Below are positions 23,533 to 31,441 of a stretch of DNA of 64,000 nt, piece by piece; position 1 is the stretch's first letter; each line of letters begins with the position of its first letter. Source of the stretch: Salinarimonas rosea DSM 21201 (GTDB lineage: Bacteria > Pseudomonadota > Alphaproteobacteria > Rhizobiales > Beijerinckiaceae). The notes below the pieces were generated by a model. The model saw nothing but the letters and a program-made list of their open reading frames with translations, was not told the origin of the DNA and searched no databases. The stretch is from contig NZ_AUBC01000005.1 in NCBI RefSeq assembly GCF_000429045.1, forward strand, positions 109,947 to 173,946, read 5' to 3'. The position numbers were made by a program, and so were the translations under genes.

Positions 23533-24138
23533 ATGAGCAAGGCTCTGGCGGCGCTGCGCCGCACCGCATTCTGCACCATCCAGACCGAGTCCGGGCCGGT
23601 CGAGGTCACCATGCGCAAGCTGGGGACCACCCGGCTCCTGCGCGACTTCATCGAGGACGAGGCCTCCGCGACCTTCGTCGAGGCGCTCGTGCGCGCCTTC
23701 CAGGAGGGCCGCTTCGGCAAGGATTCGGTCGCCGACAACGCGAAGGTCGGCATGGCGCTCCTGACGGACTACGCCGCCGCGTCGGGCGCCCCTCCCGGCC
23801 GCGTCCTGCTCGAGACCGCGGGCCGCGTCATCGCCGCGATCGACTCCGTCATCGTGCGCTCGACCGTGGCCATCGCCGCCGACGGCGAGACGACGAGCCT
23901 CGCGGATCCGGAGCTCTCGCAGGCCTGGGCCGACGAGGTCGAGGCGATGGATCTCGGCGAGAAGTTCGCCTGCCTCTCCGTCGTCGTGGCCCTCAATTTC
24001 GCGGCCGCCTACGGCCCTTTCGTCCGCCTGGTGGCGCAGATCAAGGCGACGCTCGAGGACGTGACCGCCGGCCTGGCGGGGACGTCGGAGAGCGGATCCG
24101 AGGGCGCGTCGAGCGAGCCCGCGCCGACCGCGGCCTGA
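23533..24138 (+). CDS. tail assembly chaperone, zero-frame product (gpG-like)
   Basis: A 201-aa protein preceded by GGGGGAGACACG. Like lambda gpG, it is followed by a second reading frame opened by a -1 slip and lies between the tube and tape measure genes. Chaperones of this kind coat the tape measure before tube polymerisation. The protein is helical, with an acidic Ser/Glu/Ala tail (TSESGSEGASSEPAP) downstream of the slip site. Confidence 0.85.
   Translation: MSKALAALRRTAFCTIQTESGPVEVTMRKLGTTRLLRDFIEDEASATFVEALVRAFQEGRFGKDSVADNAKVGMALLTDYAAASGAPPGRVLLETAGRVIAAIDSVIVRSTVAIAADGETTSLADPELSQAWADEVEAMDLGEKFACLSVVVALNFAAAYGPFVRLVAQIKATLEDVTAGLAGTSESGSEGASSEPAPTAA
24015..24021 (+). other. programmed -1 ribosomal frameshift site C-CCT-TTC
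   Basis: CCCTTTC is in the correct phase (GGC CCT TTC) of the 23533 gene and fits X-XXY-YYZ. A -1 slip enters a frame that stays open to 24524. Without it the second frame has no start codon with a ribosome site, yet its sequence past 24138 looks strongly coding. Confidence 0.75.
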
Positions 24139-24524
24139 CGACCGCGACCGAGGCTCCCGAATATCGGGGGATCTGGGAGGCGATCGCCGACTGCCGGCAC
24201 GCCTGCCTGGTCGCCGGCTATCCGCTCGAGCTCGTCGACGACATGTGCCCGGCCGATCTCTTCGACGCCTACGGCCGCGTCCTGCGCGACCGCGCGCAGG
24301 ACCTGCTGGCGACGCTCGACATCCAGTCCGCCGTCGCGGCCGCGCAGTCCGAGAAGGGCGTCAAGGCGCTCCAGGGCTTGCGCGCCCGTCTCGCCGAGGC
24401 CGCGGCATTGCCCGATGCACGCCCGCGTCGGACGGTCCAAGACGCGCCCGAGCTGACCCCGGCCGAGATCGAGCGGATCCGACGCTCCGAGGCCGAGACC
24501 GAAGGATTGTTCCGCCGTGGCTGA
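24021..24524 (+). CDS. tail assembly chaperone, frameshift extension (gpT-like)
   Basis: This part is made only as a fusion to the first ~163 residues of the 23533 product. Past the zero-frame stop it reads EAPEYRGIWEAIADCRHACL and GYPLELVDDMCPADLFDAYG, the pattern of lambda T-like chaperone extensions that recruit tape measure. The first ATG (24243) has no ribosome site and would remove that conserved stretch. The PDAR portion (RLAEAAALPDARPRR) is encoded by a diverged hairpin copy at 24401. The end overlaps the tape measure start by eight bases. Confidence 0.75.
   Translation, partial: RPPGGADQGDARGRDRRPGGDVGERIRGRVERARADRGLTTATEAPEYRGIWEAIADCRHACLVAGYPLELVDDMCPADLFDAYGRVLRDRAQDLLATLDIQSAVAAAQSEKGVKALQGLRARLAEAAALPDARPRRTVQDAPELTPAEIERIRRSEAETEGLFRRG
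24401..24427 (+). repeat. dispersed hairpin element, diverged copy 5
   Basis: CGCG-GCAT-TGCCCG-ATGC-ACGCC-CGCG lies within the chaperone extension. It differs from the 18-base consensus at two positions and the loop is TGCCCG. It is read ALPDAR in the same frame as copies 3 and 4. Confidence 0.65.
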
Positions 24525-27438
24525 GACGCCCACCTTTTCCGCACGCATGGAGGTCCGCGGGGTCGACGACCTCAAGGCGGCCTTCGCGCAGGTGCGCGAG
24601 ACCGGCGTCGAATCCATGCGCGCGGTCGGCCAGGCGGGCGCGGCGGTCGGTGCGACGACGGTCGCGAGCGTGCGGGCCGCGGGGACCGCGACCGTCGGCA
24701 CCGCCCGGGTCATGCGCGGCGCGCTCGGCGCCGTCACCTCCACCCTTGGCTTCCTCGGGCGCGGCGTGAGCGCGGTCGTCGGCGGCCTCGGCAGCCTGGC
24801 GCGCGTCGCCGGGCTCGCCGGGGCCGCCCTCACCGGCTCCGTCGGCGGCGCCTATCTCGCCATCCGTCAGAACTCTCTCTCCGTCTCCAAGACGATCGAG
24901 GAGACGCTGCGCCTGTCCGACGCGCTCGGCGTGTCCGTCGAGAGCCTGTCGGATTGGCAGGCGGCCGCGCGCATCGCCGGCGGCTCGGCCGAGGGCACGG
25001 CGTCGGCGATCGGAAACCTGCGCCGCCGCTTCCTTGAGGCCGTCGAGGAGACCGACCCGGCGCGCGCCGCGCAGCTCGCGGCGCCGTTCACGCAGCTCGA
25101 CATCGCGCTGCGCGACGCCAACGGTTCGCTCCGCACGACCGAGGACATCCTCGCCGAGGCCGCCGACGCGCTCGCGGGCCTGTCGAACGAATCCTTGCGC
25201 GCGAAGGCCGCGCAGGACCTGTTCGGGTCGACCGCCAAGGACATCCTCCCGGTCCTCAGAGGCGGCGCCGCCGGCATGGAGGAGCTGCTCCAGGCGGCGC
25301 GCCAGTCCGGCACGCGGATCTCCGAGGACCAGGCGCGCCGGGTCTCGGACCTCTTGCGCCAGCAGCGCCGGCTGAACGAGGCCGTGCGCGGCATCAACTC
25401 GGCGTTCGGCGAGGCTCTCCTGCCGGTGTTCGTCGGATCGGCGGAGAGCATCCGCGCGCTCATCGAGTCGAATCGCGAGCGGATCACGGCGTTCATCCGC
25501 GACTTCGTCCAGGAGTTCATCAAGTTCCAGGCCGATCTCGGGCGGGCCTTCGGATCCGGGCCGCTCTCCGAGATCGGAAACGACCTGGTGCGCCTGATCG
25601 CGCCCGGGATCCGGCTCCTGCGCGACCTCACGCGCGAGCTGCTCAACGTTGCCCGCGGCGGTCCCGCGGGCGAAATCCTGCCGTGGCTCGTGCCGCTGCG
25701 CGCGGCCCTCGACGAGGCCGTCGCGGTCGCGCGCGCCTTCGGCCTGTCCCTGCTCGCCTCCGCCGGCCTGGCGGTCGACGAGCTGCCGACGCTCTCGCAG
25801 GTCCTCGACACCCTGCAGCAGGCGCTGCTGTCCGTCCGGCTCGGGCTCGAGGGCAATTCCGAGCTCGCGCCGTTCCCGTGGGCGGCCACGGCCGGTCGCG
25901 CGCTCGGCGAGTTCGGGCGCAGCGTCGTCGCGATCGTGGCGATCCTGGACGACAACAAAGAGAGCATCGCCGCCTTCGTCGAGGGCGCGCTCTTCACGGC
26001 CGCCGACGGGCTCGAATCCTTGCGGGCGATCTTCGCGGGCGAGCAGATCGACGGTGACAACCTCTTCGCGCGGCTCAATGTGGTGATCCCGATCGTCACC
26101 GCGGCGTTCGAGCGGCTGTCCACGGATGTCCGCGCGGCGCTCGACGCGCTCGGGTTCGAGACCTTTGGCGAGGCCGCGGAGGCCGCGTTCGTGAAGCTCT
26201 CCGAGGTCGTCGACAGGGTCTATACGGCGATCACGGCCGGCATCGACGACCTGCTCGCGGCGGGCGAGCTCGTGCTCGGCTTCCTGCGCACGGTCTCGGA
26301 CCTGCTCGGCTTCCCCAACGTGGAGACCTTCGTCTTCGCAATCCTGGCGCTGCAGATCACCAACCTGTTGCCAGCCCTCGCGGCGCTGTCGTTCGTGCTC
26401 CTGAACACGGCCAACTTGCTCCGCGTCACGCTGGTCGCGCCGATCCTCGCGCTGGTGAAGGCGATCGGCGGCTTCCTCATCACGAAGATTGCGGCGACGG
26501 CTGCCTTCGCATCCTTCGTCGCGGGCGCCAAGGCCGTCGGCGCGGCCCTGCTCGCGCTCGTGACGGGCCCGATCGGCCTCATCGTCCTGGCGGTCGCGGC
26601 CGTGGCCGCTGGCGTCTACTTCTTCTGGGACGAGATCGTCGCCGCGGCGCAGTTCGCCTGGGACGGGATCTCCGCCCTTTGGGGCGGCCTGGTCGACCTA
26701 TTCTCGGGCTTCTTCGCCGGCGTCGCCGAGGTGGCCGCGGGCCTGTGGGACGGCATCGCCGCGGGCGCGGCGGCCGGGTGGCAGCTCGTCGTCGACACCT
26801 GGGGGGTCATCGTCGAGTTCTTCCGGGACCTGTTCGGCGGGACCATCGACATCGTCGCCGCCGCCTGGGATGCGATCGCGGCGCTGCCGGGCGCGGCCTG
26901 GCAGTCGCTGGTGGACCTGTGGGGCGGGCTCGGGGACTTCTTCGAGGGCGTCGCGGCGAAGGCCCTGCAGGTCTTCTCGCGGCTCTGGGACGGCGTCAAG
27001 AACGGCGCGGCGGACGCGTGGAACGGCGTCAAGAGCTTCTTCGGCTTCGGCGACGACCAGCCCGACGTCGCCTCCCTCGAGAGCTTCGACGTCGGCGGCG
27101 TGGTCCCGGGGCGGCCCGGGCAGGCGCGCCTGGCGGTCGTCCACGGCCAAGAGTGGATCTTCAATCCGCAGCAGGCGAGCAGCCTGAGCGCTGTCCTGGC
27201 GTCCCTGGCTGACCTGGCGACGGCCGGCATGTCGGCCCTGACAACGGCGCCCGAGGCGCAGCCGGCGATGGCCGCCGCGCGCGGGCCCGCGCCGCTCAGC
27301 ATGGAAATCGACGGGCGCTCCTTCGGCGGCTTCTACGCCGACGGCCCGGGCCCGGTGAAGGCCGTGCGCATGGCGCAGGCGAAGCGCCGCACGGTCTCGA
27401 CGGGCGCGACCCCGCGCTGGAATGGAGGCTACAAGTGA
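24517..27438 (+). CDS. tail tape measure protein
   Basis: A 973-aa protein, GTG start, the longest gene of the tail module; tape length sets tail length, suggesting a tail of about 140-150 nm by the usual 0.15 nm per residue rule. Features are Ala/Gly/Val-rich helices at the N-terminus, a long hydrophobic region near residues 600-710 (NLLPALAALSFVLLNTANLL, GPIGLIVLAVAAVAAGVYFF), then WDGI-type repeats and a C-terminal domain with VHGQEWIFNP. The hydrophobic part probably inserts in the inner membrane at infection. Confidence 0.93.
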   Translation: MAETPTFSARMEVRGVDDLKAAFAQVRETGVESMRAVGQAGAAVGATTVASVRAAGTATVGTARVMRGALGAVTSTLGFLGRGVSAVVGGLGSLARVAGLAGAALTGSVGGAYLAIRQNSLSVSKTIEETLRLSDALGVSVESLSDWQAAARIAGGSAEGTASAIGNLRRRFLEAVEETDPARAAQLAAPFTQLDIALRDANGSLRTTEDILAEAADALAGLSNESLRAKAAQDLFGSTAKDILPVLRGGAAGMEELLQAARQSGTRISEDQARRVSDLLRQQRRLNEAVRGINSAFGEALLPVFVGSAESIRALIESNRERITAFIRDFVQEFIKFQADLGRAFGSGPLSEIGNDLVRLIAPGIRLLRDLTRELLNVARGGPAGEILPWLVPLRAALDEAVAVARAFGLSLLASAGLAVDELPTLSQVLDTLQQALLSVRLGLEGNSELAPFPWAATAGRALGEFGRSVVAIVAILDDNKESIAAFVEGALFTAADGLESLRAIFAGEQIDGDNLFARLNVVIPIVTAAFERLSTDVRAALDALGFETFGEAAEAAFVKLSEVVDRVYTAITAGIDDLLAAGELVLGFLRTVSDLLGFPNVETFVFAILALQITNLLPALAALSFVLLNTANLLRVTLVAPILALVKAIGGFLITKIAATAAFASFVAGAKAVGAALLALVTGPIGLIVLAVAAVAAGVYFFWDEIVAAAQFAWDGISALWGGLVDLFSGFFAGVAEVAAGLWDGIAAGAAAGWQLVVDTWGVIVEFFRDLFGGTIDIVAAAWDAIAALPGAAWQSLVDLWGGLGDFFEGVAAKALQVFSRLWDGVKNGAADAWNGVKSFFGFGDDQPDVASLESFDVGGVVPGRPGQARLAVVHGQEWIFNPQQASSLSAVLASLADLATAGMSALTTAPEAQPAMAAARGPAPLSMEIDGRSFGGFYADGPGPVKAVRMAQAKRRTVSTGATPRWNGGYK

Positions 27439-27920
27439 GCGCGCTCTTCCCCGCCGACAAGGACACGTACCTGGACTTCTCCGAGATCGGGGTCGTCCAC
27501 GGATCCGGCGCCGGCATCCGCCAGACCATCGAGCCGGTGCCGAACGGCCGGCGCTACTACGACGTCTTCGGGCGGATCCACGACACCGGCCGGCCGGCGC
27601 TCCAGCTCTACCGCACGACGATCCTAGGCGAGGACGTATGGGGGCCCGCGCTCGCGGGCGTGTGGCCCGGGCGCGCGCTCACGATCTCCTGCGCCGCCGA
27701 GCTCGTGCAGCCGGCGTCGCTCGCCTTCGTTCGGCCCGCGGTGCCCGGATCCGTGCGCTACCTCGACGCCCTCTCCAACGATCTGCCGGACGCCACCGGC
27801 GCCGTCTACGTCGCCTATCGCCCGATCCTCCAGGTCAAGGTCCAGAGCTGGAACGTCGAGCAGGACGAGTACGGGCAGGTCGTCGCCTGGACGATGGAGG
27901 CCTGGGAAGATGGCGCATAG
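27435..27920 (+). CDS. distal tail protein-like (161 aa)
   Basis: A 161-aa beta-rich protein whose GTG start overlaps the tape measure stop by four bases. In siphoviruses the gene after the tape measure encodes the distal tail or adaptor protein on which the tip assembles. Segments such as RYYDVFGRIHDTGRPALQLY and AYRPILQVKVQSWNVEQDE fit a beta-sandwich. The assignment rests on position. Confidence 0.65.
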   Translation: MSALFPADKDTYLDFSEIGVVHGSGAGIRQTIEPVPNGRRYYDVFGRIHDTGRPALQLYRTTILGEDVWGPALAGVWPGRALTISCAAELVQPASLAFVRPAVPGSVRYLDALSNDLPDATGAVYVAYRPILQVKVQSWNVEQDEYGQVVAWTMEAWEDGA

Positions 27921-29817
27921 GGATTGGGGCGTCGCCTTCGTCGCGCCCGGCACCGCCTACGACTCCGCCGTCCACGGCACCCGCCGCGACGCGCCGGTCG
28001 AGAAGGTCACCCTGGTCGAGCGCGAGCCCGACGGGCGCGCCCGCCTGGCGCTCACCATCGGGCGCTCCGGCGGCACGCTCTACGACCCCGGCGCGGCGCG
28101 CTGGTGCTTCCTGTCGCGCGAGCTCGCCGACGGCTCGGTGGTGCTCGTCGCCCAGGGCTACGTCCTGCCGCTGCCTCTGGGCGACGGCGACGACGACGCG
28201 ACCACGCTCGAGGTCAACTGCTCGCCCTACGACTACGCCGCGGGCGAGGCCGCGATCCTGTCGGCCCTGCAGGACCTGCCGCTCTACGACGGCGTCCTGG
28301 TCGCTCCCGAGGCCCGCGGCGACAAGGTCGAGGTGCTCGACGGAGCCTTCTCGGCGATCCATTGCCACCGCGCCACGCACGCCTTCTCGCGCGTGGATCT
28401 CTTCGGCGTCGGCCTGCCGGTCGTCACGATCGACACGTGCTTCTCGCCCGGGCCGTCCAAGGCGCAGGTCGGGGATCCGCTCTCGGGCGTCTTCCTCGAG
28501 CTCACGGCCGAGTGGGTCGAGCGGCGTGCCGGCAAGCTCGACCTCACCGACGCGATCCGCGACGCCTTCCCCGCGACAGACGGGCTGATCCCGACGCTCT
28601 CGGGCGAGGCCTTCGCGAACACGTGGTGGAAGGCGGGCGACAGCTTTAACGGCGACAGCGGCTACACGGTCGTCGAGGCGAGCCTGGTCGAGTGGACCGG
28701 CGACGTCGGCCCGACCGGCGTCGCGCTCTCGCGCTCGTACGGGCCCGTCACCGCGCCGGGCGCGGTCTACAACTACGTCCGCGACCCCGACCTGACGACG
28801 CCGCTCGGCGTCGAGCTTTCGCTCGAGGCGACGCTCTGGCAGCCGACGCTGGCCTTCTCCTGGTACCTCGAGCAGAAGCGCGTCGAGGTCGCGTCCGGAT
28901 ACCTGCCGTCCGGCCACCAGGGCCGCCAGGCGGGCAACAACGCGGTCCTGCGCCTCCGGTGCCAGGACCTGCAGCGGAGCGCCACGGGCGCGCCCTGGGA
29001 GGCCGGCACGGTCTACGCGACGGGCGACCTGGTGACGGTTGGCTGGCGCGCCTACGAGGCCGCCTCCGACCACGCCGCGGGCGACGTCTTCGGCGCCGAC
29101 CTGGCGGCCGGCCGCTGGAGCGAGGTCGCCTCGAACGGCTCTCCCCTCGGATCGCCGGCGGCGACGACCTACTTCCGCACGGCTCGCGGCGTGGCGACGA
29201 TCAATGCCGCCCTCTTCAAGGCGCGCGCCCTGATCGCCGACAGCATCCGCTGCGTCGAGATCGTCTTCCGCTGCCCGGTCCTCGACGCCTACCTCGGCCT
29301 CACGACCGGTTCGAGCGTGCGCCTGGTGACGCCGACGGACCTGTTGCCCGGCGGCGAGGTCACGGCGAAGGTGTACGCCTACGAGCTGCACTCGAGCCAG
29401 GACGACGAGTATCTCGAGATCACCCTGCGCGCCGCCATCGGCTCGGGGACGGCCGTCGACGTCGCCGGCGCCGAGCAATGGCTCACCGAGAACGCGCAGG
29501 CGTGGGACTACATCCGCTGGGCGCGCGAGGCCGGCTCGCCGCCGATCTCCCTGCCGCCGACCGGTTCGCCGCGGAGCGTCACGACGTTCTCGAACCTGGC
29601 CGACGTGCAGCTCGCCTATGTCCAGGCGCGGGACTACGACCCCGACGCCGGCCGTACGGATCCGGACGCGACCGATCCCGACGTCCTCCTGCGGGAGGCG
29701 CGCACGACGGTAGAGATCGCGTTGACGCAGGTCGCCGGCGTGCCTGACCTGCGCCACGTCGTCCCCCTCCTCGTCGACCCCTACCAAGGGCCGCGCCAAT
29801 TCGACACGGGGCTGTGA
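27910..29817 (+). CDS. tail tip / hub protein with carbohydrate-binding-like module
   Basis: A 635-aa protein overlapping the previous gene by 11 bases. The N-terminal ~330 residues resemble siphovirus tail-tip hub proteins in context and beta pattern. Around residues 361-402, AGTVYATGDLVTVGWRAYEA with a following GRWSEV matches the ChtBD3/CBM5-type short carbohydrate-binding module. That would place host-surface glycan binding at the tail tip. The C-terminal part is beta-rich and Pro/Thr-containing. Confidence 0.7.
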   Translation: MAHRDWGVAFVAPGTAYDSAVHGTRRDAPVEKVTLVEREPDGRARLALTIGRSGGTLYDPGAARWCFLSRELADGSVVLVAQGYVLPLPLGDGDDDATTLEVNCSPYDYAAGEAAILSALQDLPLYDGVLVAPEARGDKVEVLDGAFSAIHCHRATHAFSRVDLFGVGLPVVTIDTCFSPGPSKAQVGDPLSGVFLELTAEWVERRAGKLDLTDAIRDAFPATDGLIPTLSGEAFANTWWKAGDSFNGDSGYTVVEASLVEWTGDVGPTGVALSRSYGPVTAPGAVYNYVRDPDLTTPLGVELSLEATLWQPTLAFSWYLEQKRVEVASGYLPSGHQGRQAGNNAVLRLRCQDLQRSATGAPWEAGTVYATGDLVTVGWRAYEAASDHAAGDVFGADLAAGRWSEVASNGSPLGSPAATTYFRTARGVATINAALFKARALIADSIRCVEIVFRCPVLDAYLGLTTGSSVRLVTPTDLLPGGEVTAKVYAYELHSSQDDEYLEITLRAAIGSGTAVDVAGAEQWLTENAQAWDYIRWAREAGSPPISLPPTGSPRSVTTFSNLADVQLAYVQARDYDPDAGRTDPDATDPDVLLREARTTVEIALTQVAGVPDLRHVVPLLVDPYQGPRQFDTGL

Positions 29818-29818
29818 C

Positions 29819-30748
29819 ATGAGCGACATCATCGAGGGTCTCGACGAGGGCATCCGCGCCGCGCTGCCGCCGCCGCGGCCGCCCGGCTACCTGGCGCCCG
29901 AGGCCTCCACGGCCGCGCAGCCCGCGGTCGCCGAGACGCCGGCTGCGCCCGTCGTGGTGCCGCCCCCGCCCGTGCGCGCCGCCCCCGCCCGCGGCGCAGG
30001 AGGACCTGCACGCCGGGACGCGCCGAACGATTACTCGTACCGCACGCAGGGTCGCATGGCGCTGCTCGGCGCGGTCCAGGCCGTGCCCTCGATCCTGCTC
30101 GCCGACGGGGACGCCCGCAACGTCGAGATCGTGCCGTCGCACATGTGCCTGATCGCGGACGGGCACTCGACCGTCACCCTGGTCATGCCGTCGTCCGCGA
30201 TCGCGTCCCCCGACGAGCCGACGTTCGACGGTCGGGATCCGATTTACGACCTCGACGTCGAGCTCGGCGTCGTCTTCGGCGAGAATGTGGCGACGGCCCG
30301 CGAGCAGTTCCTGGACGACACTACGCGGGGCGAAATCGCCAACTTCCATCAGGAGATCCTGAACCGGACGACCGGAGTTTGGGAGCCGCTGACGGCGGGC
30401 GACGCCACCGTCATCTCCCGCCGCGACGTCCTGTCGAAGAAGGTCACGATTATCCCGCCGTCCGGGGTCTCGAACCCGCCGACGGCGTCGTCGTTCGTGT
30501 TCGAGTACTCGTTCGGGCTGAGGTACACGGTCGACACGAACTACGTTTACCTCGCCGCGGCGGGCGACCGATATCTCGCCGACGTGCGCAGCTTCGGAAC
30601 GGTGACGACGCAAAGCCTCGGCTTCGTCGAGGGTCCGCAGGACGATAACCTGCGCTTCGCGCACATGGCCCTGAGGATCCGCGTCGGCGGGCCCTACGGT
30701 GCCGGCCGGTTCGTCGGGCGTATGCAGTCGGTATCCTACGGCGGCTGA
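29819..30748 (+). CDS. tail fibre/spike-like protein (309 aa)
   Basis: Last gene of the late structural run. The N-terminal ~25 residues are helical, followed by a Pro/Ala-rich linker (about 28-70, VVVPPPPVRAAPARGAGG) and a C-terminal domain rich in strands and aromatic residues (FVFEYSFGLRYTVDTNYVYL). A flexible linker joining a small anchor to a beta domain is typical of receptor-binding fibres. No enzymatic motif seen. Confidence 0.6.
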   Translation: MSDIIEGLDEGIRAALPPPRPPGYLAPEASTAAQPAVAETPAAPVVVPPPPVRAAPARGAGGPARRDAPNDYSYRTQGRMALLGAVQAVPSILLADGDARNVEIVPSHMCLIADGHSTVTLVMPSSAIASPDEPTFDGRDPIYDLDVELGVVFGENVATAREQFLDDTTRGEIANFHQEILNRTTGVWEPLTAGDATVISRRDVLSKKVTIIPPSGVSNPPTASSFVFEYSFGLRYTVDTNYVYLAAAGDRYLADVRSFGTVTTQSLGFVEGPQDDNLRFAHMALRIRVGGPYGAGRFVGRMQSVSYGG

Positions 30749-30752
30749 CGGG

Positions 30753-31361
30753 TCACGCGCGCGTCGCCGCCGCCAGCGCGGCCTGGACCTCCTCGACCAG
30801 GTAGTCCCCCGCGACCTCGGCGACGAGCCCGTAGAAGTCGAAGCGCGGCTCGTATTCGGCCCGGTCGACGGCGTATGCGAGGAGCTCGAGCCCGCCCGGC
30901 AGGCGCCGCACGAGCGCGGGCCCGAGGCCGCCCTGCCCGTCGAAGTCGATCCAGGTCGTATCGGGGCGGGCGGTGAGGTCCCGCGGCAGGTTGCCGAAGC
31001 TGTCGAGGATCGCGTCGGGCCCGGGCACGAGCACGCCGAAGCTCATCGCGCCGCGATCGCCCGCCTCGACGCTTCCGCCCTCGATCTGCTTCTGCAGGTA
31101 CCACTCGACGCCCGAGCGCAGGAACACCACGGCGTCCGGCGCGCGCACCGGCGAGGGCCGGGCCTTGAACATGCCGACGCCGCCGAGGGTCCAAGGGCTC
31201 GGCCGGTCGAAGGATTCGCGCATGCCCTCGCGGACGTGCTCGCGCACGCGCTCGGCGGCCGCGTTCACGCCGTCGGCGAGGGCCGCGGCGACGGGCCCGC
31301 GGAGGAGCCCGTCCGCGGCCTGGTCGAATCCGGAAGTGTCGATCTCGACGGTGATGCGCAT
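30753..31361 (-). CDS. virion morphogenesis / tail completion-like protein on minus strand
   Basis: A 202-aa protein resembling a widespread phage family of minor tail or head-tail completion proteins: an N-terminal helical bundle (VNAAAERVREHVREGMRESF), a FDRPSPWTLGGVGMFKARPS segment, then YLQKQIEGGSVEAGDRG. The strand is opposite to all other structural genes, and no good ribosome site precedes the ATG at 31361. It ends five bases from the end of the convergent late operon. It may be expressed from its own or an early transcript. Confidence 0.6.
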   Translation of the reverse strand: MRITVEIDTSGFDQAADGLLRGPVAAALADGVNAAAERVREHVREGMRESFDRPSPWTLGGVGMFKARPSPVRAPDAVVFLRSGVEWYLQKQIEGGSVEAGDRGAMSFGVLVPGPDAILDSFGNLPRDLTARPDTTWIDFDGQGGLGPALVRRLPGGLELLAYAVDRAEYEPRFDFYGLVAEVAGDYLVEEVQAALAAATRA

Positions 31362-31441
31362 GCAAGGACTGCGGCATGGCGCCGTGCATCGGACAAGGGA
31401 TTTGTCCCTTGCCCGATTGCAAGAAATCCTTCCCTCACGGA

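Noticed and set aside
11314..30748. Mu-like or contractile-tailed phage
   Set aside because: No sheath, baseplate wedge or DDE transposase genes are seen; a tyrosine integrase and a single tube gene indicate a siphovirus-type temperate phage.
31385..31396. A TGCATCGGACAA stretch, the reverse of the dispersed hairpin core
   Set aside because: Only 12 bases match and the GCAT/ATGC stem is not formed, so it is not counted as a copy.
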